Shown here: positions 1-5,720 of the stretch, in pieces | How the letters are laid out: every line of letters starts with the position of its first letter | Position numbering within the stretch: the first letter of the stretch is position 1 | Source of the DNA: G020353355 sp050116155 | GTDB taxonomy: Bacteria > Desulfobacterota > Desulfobacteria > Desulfobacterales > JAHEIW01 | Direction of reading: 5' to 3' | Length of the DNA stretch: 5,720 nt | NCBI GenBank assembly: GCA_050116155.1 | Contig: JASFPE010000384.1 | Span: 1 to 5,720, forward strand | Made by a program: the position numbers and the translations under genes | The notes under the pieces: model-generated | Told to the model about the DNA's origin: nothing | What the model saw: the letters and a program-made list of their open reading frames with translations, nothing else | Databases searched by the model: none

Positions 1-197
1 GTTCTATCTACATTCACCAGATTGTGAATTTCCTGGCCCCGGTTTATTTTGGCGACACGATTACGGCACAGGTTGAAGTATCCGAAATTGATCTAAAGAA
101 AAACAGAGCCAAATTGAAAACCACCTGTATAAACCAGGAAGGGACCCTCATATTGGATGGCGAGGCCATCATAAGCCCTCCGAAATCGGCAAAATAA
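1..197 (+). CDS. MaoC-like hot-dog (R)-enoyl-CoA hydratase, C-terminal part
   Basis: Partial gene: the 5' end lies outside the window, and the reading frame (codons from base 3) gives 64 residues before TAA at 195-197. The visible part has the pattern of the C-terminal half of PhaJ/MaoC-type hydratases: FLAPVYFGDTITAQVEV, then alternating strand residues (KNRAKLKTTCINQEG) and the closing strand LILDGEAIISPP. In the family this is the last part of the hot-dog fold, which hydrates trans-2-enoyl-CoA to (R)-3-hydroxyacyl-CoA in the cytoplasm. The catalytic Asp/His motif would be upstream and cannot be checked, so a non-catalytic or thioesterase-like relative is possible. A hydratase fits the neighbouring dehydrogenase, ligase and thiolase. 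It is separated from the next gene by 180 bp, so co-transcription is likely but not shown. Confidence 0.8.
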   Translation, partial: SIYIHQIVNFLAPVYFGDTITAQVEVSEIDLKKNRAKLKTTCINQEGTLILDGEAIISPPKSAK

Positions 198-366
198 ACT
201 GCGCCTGTTTCGGGTATGGTGGCCGCCCCTGCAATTGGCATAAAAATATCTTCATTTGAGTAGGGCAGCAGGCCACCGCTTGGCGCGGCGAAGTCACTTT
301 TTTGCGTGACGAAGACGGGTGCTTGTCGAAATAGATGGGAAATCTGGTAACTGGTCAATTTGACTC

Positions 367-372
367 GGGAGG
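367..372 (+). promoter_or_regulatory. Ribosome binding site deciding the start of the HMGR-like gene
   Basis: GGGAGG lies 5 bases before ATG 378. The frame is also open from a TTG at 360, but this Shine-Dalgarno sequence would sit inside that longer version, and nothing similar precedes 360. ATG 378 is therefore the chosen start. Confidence 0.75.
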
Positions 373-377
373 CTGAT

Positions 378-1730
378 ATGAAACTGGAGAATACGATAAA
401 AAAAATAGCGCAAATGATTCATAAGGGGAACATCGCCCCCTGGAAAGCCGAAGAGGCGGCCTTAAAAGAAGGCGTTCCGGTTCCGGAAAATATTGCAGTG
501 GCGGCCAAAGCGCGGCGTATGTTTATTGAAGAAAAAAGCGGGCATGCGTTTTGCCACATTATGCTTCCGGAAAATCCCTATCAGATAGCTTATCGTTGTC
601 CCAATGACGGTTCACAATGGAGCCTGGCAGCCGATGATACCTATGTGAATTGTGGAATTTGTGGGGCTTCGCTGGAAATGCTGGACGAAGAAAAACGCTT
701 CAGTGCATTTGTCAACAATTACATTGGTGGGGTTGAGGATTATTACAGCTATGCCGGAGAGGTCAACGTCGATGGTGATGTCAGCAAGACCTTTCAAAAC
801 ATTCTCTGCTGGGGGCCGGGAGTCGGGCAGCTGGGAATCAGCGTGGGATGTTTTAAGCTGAACAAGTACGGTCCCATAGAAATCAAGGCTTCAGACTGGG
901 CAGTGGCGGCCAGAAACTTATCCTTTGTCTTTGATACTGAAAGTGAACGGGAGAAGGGCAAACTGCTGATAAAAGAGAAACTGCCTCAAATTATTCCTCA
1001 AATTACCCAGAGTCATCTTGCAGATTGGGACGGTCAGGTGTTTGATGTTGATTTTTTGTATAAACAACATCATGGGGATCGTATCTTGCATTGTTGTTTT
1101 TATACCCGATTTTCGAATCACAGAGGTCATGGCCAGACGTCCCATAGTGCGGGAATGGCTAAAAACATGATCGATGAGTTTTTCAGACAGAAAAATATCC
1201 AATGCCGGTTGTCGGTCGTCGGCATGGGAAGAGATGGAGATCTCAAGCCATCGCCCAGAAATAGACGCGGACGGTATGTTTCCGCCCAGCAGCGTATTCC
1301 AATTAAAGACTATGAAAAAACCATCGGCCGTCCCATCGACGATTTGCTGTCGTATATCGAGCTTGATCGCCAGGCCGTATTAGAAGAAATAGGATGGCCG
1401 GCTTATACCGGAATGGGCGGTGAGATCATTCCAGCATTTTATCGGACGATGAAAAATAATCCCCGGCCTTACCTGGTTTCGTGTCTTCAGAAACTCTATG
1501 CCGAAACCCGCGGGGGGGATGTGATATTCGGTGTTGAATTACCCAATGTGGAAGTGGGTATTACCTCCAGTCCTGAAGGAATTATCTCCCCGATGGCCAG
1601 GGAGGCACTGAAGATCGCCGGTATTCATAGTGCCAAGGAATTCGCCGCCGCCGCCGCTGCCGTAACGCTGGGTGGTGAATTTAATTTTACCACGCTCCAC
1701 GTTCAGGAAAGGATGTATACTGGGAAATAA
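378..1730 (+). CDS. Divergent HMG-CoA reductase-like protein with N-terminal Cys-containing segment
   Basis: 450 residues; no signal peptide or membrane segment seen, so probably cytoplasmic. Residues 1-55 are helical and charged. Residues 59-100 carry C59, H60, C74, C92 and C95 (CPNDG, then CGICG), which resembles an incomplete zinc ribbon. From about residue 110 I match the order of HMG-CoA reductase blocks: NYIGG and YAGEVNVDGD (compare ENVIG and VAGPLCLDGK); AGMAKNMI at 258-265 (compare DAMGMNMI); GDLKP at 287-291 followed by RRGRYVSAQQRIP at 296-308 (compare TDKKP and GRGKSVVAEATIP); KNNP at 359-362 (compare GQDP); GVELPNVEVG at 385-394 (compare SVSMPSIEVG); and LGGEF at 431-435 (compare LAGEL). 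The catalytic Glu appears absent, the catalytic Asp is N361, the dinucleotide-site Asp is A258, and the catalytic Lys position reads L289 with K290 next to it. H441 could be the catalytic His. The family assignment is by eye. Ordinary HMG-CoA reduction is doubtful, and the true reaction is unknown. Confidence 0.65.
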   Translation: MKLENTIKKIAQMIHKGNIAPWKAEEAALKEGVPVPENIAVAAKARRMFIEEKSGHAFCHIMLPENPYQIAYRCPNDGSQWSLAADDTYVNCGICGASLEMLDEEKRFSAFVNNYIGGVEDYYSYAGEVNVDGDVSKTFQNILCWGPGVGQLGISVGCFKLNKYGPIEIKASDWAVAARNLSFVFDTESEREKGKLLIKEKLPQIIPQITQSHLADWDGQVFDVDFLYKQHHGDRILHCCFYTRFSNHRGHGQTSHSAGMAKNMIDEFFRQKNIQCRLSVVGMGRDGDLKPSPRNRRGRYVSAQQRIPIKDYEKTIGRPIDDLLSYIELDRQAVLEEIGWPAYTGMGGEIIPAFYRTMKNNPRPYLVSCLQKLYAETRGGDVIFGVELPNVEVGITSSPEGIISPMAREALKIAGIHSAKEFAAAAAAVTLGGEFNFTTLHVQERMYTGK

Positions 1731-1881
1731 ATGTATCCTGAATCTTGCATGAAAATTAATGAGAAATATGAAAGCCTCCGACTTGTCCGCCTCTGGAGGA
1801 CTCCCGCAAAATTCAGGTAATAGCTTGGCTACATCTATAAATTATGATACGTTTTTTTTCGTCCCCTTAACCATTTACCCC

Positions 1882-1888
1882 AGGGAGA
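1882..1888 (+). promoter_or_regulatory. Ribosome binding site of the SDR gene
   Basis: AGGGAGA lies 6 bases before ATG 1895. It supports this start even though it gives the protein an N-terminal extension of about 24 residues before the first Rossmann strand. Confidence 0.65.
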
Positions 1889-1894
1889 TCCAAC

Positions 1895-2743
1895 ATGGAT
1901 GTTCAAGAACCCAAAATTGCCAAAGAGGATATATTGATACTGAGCGACGGTGACTTTAATTCCAGCAATGTCTGCATCGTCACCGGGGCTGGCAGTGGGA
2001 TCGGCCGGGCTACTGCGATCTCGGCGGCGGCCAATAACCTGATGGCGGTGGGGCTGGATATCGATGAGATCGGCGGTGGGGAAACTCAGAAAATGGTCCG
2101 GGACATGGGCGGTCAGATGATTTTTCTGAAAACCGATTTGTGCCAGGACGAGGCAATTGAGCATGCCGTGTCGGAAGCTGCTAAACTCGGTACTATTCGG
2201 TATCTGGCCAATATCGCCGGTATCCAGCACATCGATTCCATCGAAAATTTCCCCATGGAAAAATACGATCTGATGCAACGGCTCATGCTGCGCGCACCCT
2301 TTTATCTTGCAAAACTGTGTATTCCGCATATGAAAAAAAGCGCTGACGGCCTGGGTGTCATCGGCAATATGGCCTCCATCCATGCTCATATCTGCACCAT
2401 TAACAAGCCAGTCTACAACATCACCAAATTCGGATTGCGAGCCCTGACACAGTCCATTGCGGCCGAAGGTGAAGGCAAGATACGTTCATTTTCTGTCAGC
2501 ACCGGTTTTGTTAAAACAGCACTGGCCTTAAAACAGATTCCGGCTCAGGCCGAGCAGCGCGGGATAACCCCTGAAGAAGTGGTGAGAGATGTAATGATGG
2601 GAAGCTCCCGCGTCAAAGAGATGATGTCTCCCATTGAAGTCGCCAATCTTTTTATTTTCGGATTTTCACGGCACGCCAAATACCTGATCGGCGGTGATCT
2701 ACTATTTGATGGAGGACTGGTCAAAACTTACGCTCAGAAGTAG
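1895..2743 (+). CDS. Short-chain dehydrogenase/reductase, 3-hydroxybutyrate dehydrogenase-like
   Basis: 282 residues, classical SDR with an N-terminal extension of about 24 residues (family usually about 255-260). The NAD-binding motif TGAGSGIG is at 30-37; D55 after the second strand suggests NAD(H) preference; D81 and NIAG (106-109) follow. The catalytic S161, Y174 and K178 are present (YNITK). The segment ALKQIPAQAEQRGITPEEVV (210-229) and the ending GGDLLFDGGL closely resemble 3-hydroxybutyrate dehydrogenases, so the likely reaction is NAD-linked oxidation of a 3-hydroxyacyl compound (free acid or CoA ester). Two departures are visible: the position of the tetrad Asn, by comparison with the usual NL after the alpha-4 helix, reads M131, and the usual PG of the active-site loop is TG (203-204). 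It follows the HMGR-like gene by 164 bp and precedes a repeat-rich gap. The substrate cannot be named; the fold is certain. Confidence 0.88.
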   Translation: MDVQEPKIAKEDILILSDGDFNSSNVCIVTGAGSGIGRATAISAAANNLMAVGLDIDEIGGGETQKMVRDMGGQMIFLKTDLCQDEAIEHAVSEAAKLGTIRYLANIAGIQHIDSIENFPMEKYDLMQRLMLRAPFYLAKLCIPHMKKSADGLGVIGNMASIHAHICTINKPVYNITKFGLRALTQSIAAEGEGKIRSFSVSTGFVKTALALKQIPAQAEQRGITPEEVVRDVMMGSSRVKEMMSPIEVANLFIFGFSRHAKYLIGGDLLFDGGLVKTYAQK

Positions 2744-2750
2744 ATGTAAG

Positions 2751-2791
2751 AATTGAGGAATTTAGGGATTCAGGAATTTAGGCATTTTAGG
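2751..2791 (+). repeat. Degenerate 8-bp tandem repeat, consensus RATTYAGG
   Basis: Five consecutive units can be read: AATTGAGG (2751-2758), AATTTAGG (2759-2766), GATTCAGG (2767-2774), AATTTAGG (2775-2782) and CATTTTAGG (2783-2791, one base longer). The array starts 7 bases after the SDR stop codon and ends 9 bases before the inverted-repeat element. It does not code and its role is unknown. The strand is nominal. Confidence 0.75.
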
Positions 2792-2821
2792 GACTTTACA
2801 GTCTGTCCAACAACTCGTTTC

Positions 2822-2842
2822 CCCCTCCCTTGATGGGAGGGG
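2822..2842 (+). repeat. G/C-rich hairpin, left arm of the MITE-like element
   Basis: CCCCTCCC (2822-2829) pairs perfectly with GGGAGGGG (2835-2842) around the loop TTGAT. No T-run follows, so it is not a standard intrinsic terminator. Confidence 0.7.
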
Positions 2843-2873
2843 ATTAAGGGGAGGGTGATCACCCCCACCCAAA

Positions 2874-2896
2874 CCCTCCCCCATCAAGGGGGAGGG
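2874..2896 (+). repeat. G/C-rich hairpin, right arm of the MITE-like element
   Basis: CCCTCCCCC (2874-2882) pairs perfectly with GGGGGAGGG (2888-2896) around the loop ATCAA, the complement of the left-arm loop core. It is followed by CTTTAG, only a short T-run. It could weaken read-through into the ligase gene but is not a convincing terminator on its own. Confidence 0.65.
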
Positions 2897-3000
2897 CTTT
2901 AGAGGCAATTGCAGAATTTATTGGACAGACCTTCTTAGGCACTTTTATTCGGCTCTTGCGAATTGGATCACTTAAAATTTTTCCGGTATAGGAGGTTCTG

Positions 3001-4539
3001 ATGAACATCGGATCGCTCTTTTCCCGACATGCCCGATATCGTCCTAATCATTTGGCCTTTGTTTTTGAAGATCAGCGTCTGACCTGGCTTGAATTGAACA
3101 AAAGCATCAATCGGCTGGCCAATGCCATGCGCGATTTAGGCGTTCAAAAGGGGGACAAGGTGGCCACCATTCTTCCAAACAGTTTAGAGGGGTTTGAAGC
3201 CTTATGGGCGGTGGCCAAAATCGGAGCGGTGGTGGTGCCATTGAGTGCCTTGCTGCTTGAACAGGCCATGAAATCCCTGCTGCAGGATTCCGACACCGTG
3301 CTGCTGATCACCAATTCCAATTTTGTGAAAAATATTGATGCAATTAAATCGGAGCTTCCCGCCATCACCGAAGAGCGCTATCTGCTCACCGACAGTTCGG
3401 ATACCCCCGGCTATCAGTATTATCATGCGCTAAAGGCGGCTGCCAGTGATCAAAATCCCCAGGGCATTGCCATCGGACCGGATGATCCCTTTAACATCAT
3501 GTACAGCAGCGGAACGACAGGGTTGCCTAAGGGCATTGTCCACACCCATCGTATTCGGGCTGCCTATGCGACATCGTTTGCCACCGCTTATCGGATGACC
3601 CCGGAAAGCATCATCATGCATTCGGGTGCCATTGTTTTCAATGGCGCTTTTTTAGATCTCATGCCCTGCGTATTTCTGGGAGCATCCTACATCCTGCTAC
3701 CACAATTTGATCCGGTTTCCTTTATCGAAGTCGTTGAACAGGAGCGCGTAACCCATGTGGTCATGGTACCCTCACAGATAATTACACTGCTTAATACGCC
3801 GGATTTTTCTATTGATCGACTGAAATCCCTGGAAATGATCCTGTCGGTGGGCGCACCACTTCACAGAGAACATAAAGATGAACTTAACAAAAGATTGCCC
3901 GATCGGTTTTATGAGCTGTACGGGTTAACCGAGGGTTTTGTGACGGTTCTGGATAAAAATGACTTTGCCGCAAAGCCGGATTCTGTCGGTGCTCCGCCGC
4001 CGTTTTTTGAAATGAAAATAGCCGATGAAAACGGAGATGAAGTTCCCGTCGGTGAGGTGGGCGAAATATGCGGCAAAGGGCCCATTTTGATGCCGGGATA
4101 CTACAAGCGGCCTGATTTAACCGCCGATGCCGTTAAAGACGGTTGGCTGCACTCCGGGGATATGGGCTACGTGGATGAAGATGGTTTTCTTTACCTGGTG
4201 GATCGCAAAAAGGATATGATCATCTCCGGCGGTGTTAACGTCTATCCCAGGGATATTGAAGAAATTGTTGTCCAGCACCCGGCAGTTCAGGAGGCTGCAG
4301 TCTTTGGAATACCGCATGAAAAATGGGGCGAAACCCCTCTGGCTACTGTAATTCTGCAGAAAGCGGGCGGCGTTACCTCCGGAGAACTCAAAGACTGGAT
4401 CAATGAACGGGTTTCCGCTAAATTTCAACGTGTCCATGATGTCGTCATCAAGGATGATTTCCCCCGCAATGTGGCCGGTAAAACTCTCAAACGGGTGATG
4501 CGGGAAGATTATTGGAATGAAAAGGAAACCAAACTTTAG
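3001..4539 (+). CDS. AMP-forming acyl-CoA synthetase (carboxylic acid:CoA ligase)
   Basis: 512 residues, full length for the ANL adenylate-forming family. It activates a carboxylic acid with ATP and CoA through an acyl-adenylate, giving acyl-CoA, AMP and pyrophosphate in the cytoplasm. Visible motifs in order: nucleotide-binding loop YSSGTTGLPKG (168-178), YELYGLTEG (304-312) for adenine and Mg contacts, GWLHSGD (381-387) with the ribose-binding Asp, hinge DRKKDMIISGG (401-411), and the C-terminal lid with PRNVAGK, where K494 is the catalytic Lys. All expected residues are present, so it should be active. The substrate pocket cannot be read reliably; medium or long-chain fatty, branched or aromatic acids are all possible. 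A strong GGAGGT at 2991-2996 sits 4 bases before ATG 3001. A MITE-like element lies upstream, and the response regulator gene starts 16 bases after the stop, so this gene probably leads the ligase-regulator-thiolase operon. Confidence 0.93.
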   Translation: MNIGSLFSRHARYRPNHLAFVFEDQRLTWLELNKSINRLANAMRDLGVQKGDKVATILPNSLEGFEALWAVAKIGAVVVPLSALLLEQAMKSLLQDSDTVLLITNSNFVKNIDAIKSELPAITEERYLLTDSSDTPGYQYYHALKAAASDQNPQGIAIGPDDPFNIMYSSGTTGLPKGIVHTHRIRAAYATSFATAYRMTPESIIMHSGAIVFNGAFLDLMPCVFLGASYILLPQFDPVSFIEVVEQERVTHVVMVPSQIITLLNTPDFSIDRLKSLEMILSVGAPLHREHKDELNKRLPDRFYELYGLTEGFVTVLDKNDFAAKPDSVGAPPPFFEMKIADENGDEVPVGEVGEICGKGPILMPGYYKRPDLTADAVKDGWLHSGDMGYVDEDGFLYLVDRKKDMIISGGVNVYPRDIEEIVVQHPAVQEAAVFGIPHEKWGETPLATVILQKAGGVTSGELKDWINERVSAKFQRVHDVVIKDDFPRNVAGKTLKRVMREDYWNEKETKL

Positions 4540-4542
4540 AAA

Positions 4543-4547
4543 GGGGG
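4543..4547 (+). promoter_or_regulatory. Ribosome binding site deciding the response regulator start
   Basis: GGGGG (within AGAAAGGGGG) lies 8 bases before ATG 4556. An earlier in-frame ATG at 4517 would overlap the ligase gene, lacks a comparable site, and would add 13 residues not typical of a receiver domain. Confidence 0.65.
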
Positions 4548-4555
4548 AACCGAAA

Positions 4556-5071
4556 ATGAGCCCGGATAGTCTTCTCAAAGATAAAGCAGTTCTGATTGTC
4601 GATGATGAACCGGATGTTCTGGAAGGGCTGGTGGATTTGCTAGATATGTGTCGCATCAGCACCGCCCAGGATTACGACACGGCGGTCCAGCTTCTTGCCA
4701 GTTATACCTTTGATATTGTTATACTGGACATCATGGGTGTTGACGGTTTTAAACTGCTTAAGAATTCCGTATATCGCGGGTTTCCGACCGTGATGCTGAC
4801 GGCCCATGCCCTAACTCCCGAGGCCTTGAAGCAGTCCATCAAGCTGGGGGCCGTATCTTTTTTGCCCAAAGAAAAAATGTCGGAGATCGACACCTTTCTG
4901 GAAGATGTTGTTTTGGGAGGCGGAAAATCTGCGTGGGGCAAGCTATTTGAGAAGCTGGATACCTACTTTAACAAGCGATTCGGTCCCAACTGGAAAGAAC
5001 AGGATGAGTTCTTTAAGACCTTTGAAAAAGAGCTGAAAGCAGAAAAAAGCTCTAACCAAGAAGCAGAATAA
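4556..5071 (+). CDS. Single-domain response regulator (receiver protein)
   Basis: 171 residues. A complete receiver domain fills about residues 8-118: acidic pair D16-D17 in VLIVDDEPD, phospho-acceptor D58 in VILDIMGVDG, T82 in MLTAHA and K105 in LPKEK. The domain should therefore accept phosphate from a histidine kinase. After it comes a short tail (about 119-171) rich in aromatic and charged residues, KLFEKLDTYFNKRFGPNW and then a Lys/Glu-rich end. No helix-turn-helix, GGDEF, HD or other output domain is seen, so it is not a DNA-binding regulator by itself; it may act through protein contact. No kinase gene is in the window. The gene sits 16 bases after the acyl-CoA ligase and 18 bases before the thiolase, so it is co-expressed with the catabolic enzymes, which is unusual. 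The receiver assignment is certain; the partner and output are unknown. Confidence 0.92.
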   Translation: MSPDSLLKDKAVLIVDDEPDVLEGLVDLLDMCRISTAQDYDTAVQLLASYTFDIVILDIMGVDGFKLLKNSVYRGFPTVMLTAHALTPEALKQSIKLGAVSFLPKEKMSEIDTFLEDVVLGGGKSAWGKLFEKLDTYFNKRFGPNWKEQDEFFKTFEKELKAEKSSNQEAE

Positions 5072-5078
5072 ATCAAAC

Positions 5079-5085
5079 GGGAGGT
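5079..5085 (+). promoter_or_regulatory. Ribosome binding site for the GTG-started thiolase gene
   Basis: GGGAGGT lies 4 bases before GTG 5090. It supports this non-ATG start, as no in-frame ATG appears until residue 18, which is already inside the first conserved strand. Confidence 0.8.
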
Positions 5086-5089
5086 AAAC

Positions 5090-5720
5090 GTGAAAAAACG
5101 CAGAAAACTCGGCAGAGGTGTTGCCATTGCGGGTGCCGGCATGTCCAAGTTCGGTATGTTCAGAGACAGGGATTCCAAAGATTTATTTGCCGAAGCCTTC
5201 AATGAAATGCTGGCATCCGTGGATAAGGGGGTCGATCCCGGTGACATCGATGCCCTTTATCTTGGGAATTTTTCAAATGACTATTTTATGAACCAGGCCC
5301 ACTGGGGGCCTATCATTGCGGACATTATCGGGACGGTGCCCAAGCCGGCCACCCGCACCGAAGGCGCCTGCGCCTCCAGTGCCCTGGCGTTTCGGGAGGG
5401 AATTTTTGCAATCGCCTCGGGATTTTACGACATCGTTCTGGTGGGCGGTCTCGAGGAGATGTCCAAATGCACCACCGAGGAAGTGGCAGAGGGGTTGGCC
5501 CTGGCCACCGTTCCCTATGAGGGACGCGCCGGGTTTACCTTCCCGGGGGTGTTCGGTGCCGTTGCTACCGCCTATTTTGAAAAATACGGTGCCAACCGTG
5601 AGCATCTGATGAATGTGACCATCAAAAGTCACAACAATGCCCCCCTGAATCCAAAGGCGCAGTTTAAGGTTACGGTTCGGGATATGATGAACGCCAAAAT
5701 GGAAAGCACCAAAAAGAAGG
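5090..5720 (+). CDS. Thiolase, SCP2/archaeal acetyl-CoA acetyltransferase type, N-terminal part
   Basis: Starts with GTG and runs open to the window end (210 codons plus one base); the family is about 390 residues, so roughly half is visible. Residues 11-22 (VAIAGAGMSKFG) are the usual first strand. TEGACASSALAFREG holds the nucleophilic C94, and LVGGLEEMSK follows. FTFPGVFGAVATAYFEKYGA and SHNNAPLNPKAQFK are typical of SCP2-like thiolases of archaea and anaerobic bacteria rather than of FadA/PhaA. The reaction is CoA-dependent cleavage of a 3-ketoacyl-CoA, or the reverse condensation. The second Cys and the His of the active site lie beyond the window. Members of this class often work with a small DUF35 zinc/OB-fold partner, which I would expect just downstream. 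It is 18 bases after the response regulator gene, in the same operon as the acyl-CoA ligase. Confidence 0.9.
   Translation, partial: MKKRRKLGRGVAIAGAGMSKFGMFRDRDSKDLFAEAFNEMLASVDKGVDPGDIDALYLGNFSNDYFMNQAHWGPIIADIIGTVPKPATRTEGACASSALAFREGIFAIASGFYDIVLVGGLEEMSKCTTEEVAEGLALATVPYEGRAGFTFPGVFGAVATAYFEKYGANREHLMNVTIKSHNNAPLNPKAQFKVTVRDMMNAKMESTKKK

Larger units (their letters stand above)
2801..2930. mobile_element. MITE-like 130-bp palindromic element
   Basis: The ends are perfect 10-bp inverted repeats, GTCTGTCCAA (2801-2810) and TTGGACAGAC (2921-2930). The interior is an imperfect palindrome centred on GGGTGATCACCC (2853-2864), and each arm holds its own hairpin. The element contains no open reading frame of note, which suits a non-autonomous transposable element or a dispersed intergenic repeat of the REP/BIME kind. 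I see no convincing target-site duplication directly outside the ends (TTTACA on the left, CTTCTT on the right), so recent transposition is not shown. It lies between the SDR and ligase genes and could attenuate or end transcription between them. Confidence 0.65.

Noticed and set aside
218..277. 7-bp inverted repeat GGTGGCC/GGCCACC as a terminator or operator
   Set aside because: The arms are 46 bases apart and no T-run follows, so a match by chance is likely.
44..358. A 104-residue open frame on the minus strand covering the first intergenic gap
   Set aside because: It overlaps the hot-dog gene, has no ribosome binding site I can support, and its translation resembles no known family. The gap 198-377 otherwise shows nothing clear.
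1644..1661. Run of six Ala codons (GCC repeats) as a slippage-prone microsatellite
   Set aside because: It falls in the helix before LGGEF, where Ala-rich sequence is normal for the fold, and it is too short to be notable.
1825..1848. Possible sigma-70 promoter TTGGCT ... TATGAT before the SDR gene
   Set aside because: The spacer is only 12 bases, too short for a -35/-10 pair.
1785..1859. Hairpin GTCCGCC/GGAGGAC and a later run of eight T as an intrinsic terminator
   Set aside because: The stem has a mismatch and a 3-base loop, and the T-run (1852-1859) is 50 bases away from it.
1759..1953. A 64-residue open frame on the + strand in the gap before the SDR gene
   Set aside because: It runs into the SDR gene in another frame, its composition is not protein-like, and no good ribosome binding site precedes it.
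2956..2978. Possible promoter TTGCGA ... TAAAAT before the ligase gene
   Set aside because: The spacing of about 11 bases is too short, and no better -35 lies 16-18 bases upstream.
4117..4662. A 181-residue open frame on the minus strand across the ligase-regulator junction
   Set aside because: It is antisense to two well-supported genes and shows no family resemblance.
5273..5632. A 119-residue open frame on the minus strand, and a 97-residue + strand frame at 5316-5609
   Set aside because: Both are shadows of the thiolase gene, which has a clear start, ribosome binding site and catalytic motif in its own frame.

Overview
The window looks like a catabolic CoA-ester gene cluster from a mid-GC (about 50%) Gram-negative bacterium, most plausibly an anaerobic member of the Desulfobacterota (a sulfate reducer or relative). 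This is inferred from the gene mix, the strong GGAGG-type ribosome binding sites, and the intergenic G/C-rich palindrome and octamer repeats. It is not proven by any taxonomic marker. All recognisable genes are on the + strand.

Layout: (1) 1-197, C-terminal end of a MaoC-like hot-dog enoyl-CoA hydratase. (2) 378-1730, a 450-residue protein with a cysteine-containing N-terminal segment followed by what I read as a divergent HMG-CoA reductase fold in which several catalytic residues are replaced. (3) 1895-2743, a short-chain dehydrogenase/reductase of the 3-hydroxybutyrate dehydrogenase type. (4) 2744-3000, a non-coding gap with an 8-bp tandem repeat and a 130-bp MITE-like element with perfect 10-bp terminal inverted repeats. 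(5) 3001-4539, an AMP-forming acyl-CoA ligase. (6) 4556-5071, a single-domain response regulator without a DNA-binding domain. (7) 5090-5720, the first 210 residues of an SCP2/archaeal-type thiolase, cut by the window end.

The last three genes are 16-18 bp apart and almost certainly co-transcribed. Together the enzymes cover most steps of a beta-oxidation-like route: activation of a carboxylic acid (ligase), hydration (MaoC), oxidation of the hydroxyacyl-CoA (SDR) and thiolytic cleavage (thiolase). The natural substrate cannot be read from the sequence. The two unexpected members are the HMG-CoA-reductase-like protein with an altered active site and the stand-alone receiver protein between ligase and thiolase. 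These are the main leads for something undescribed.
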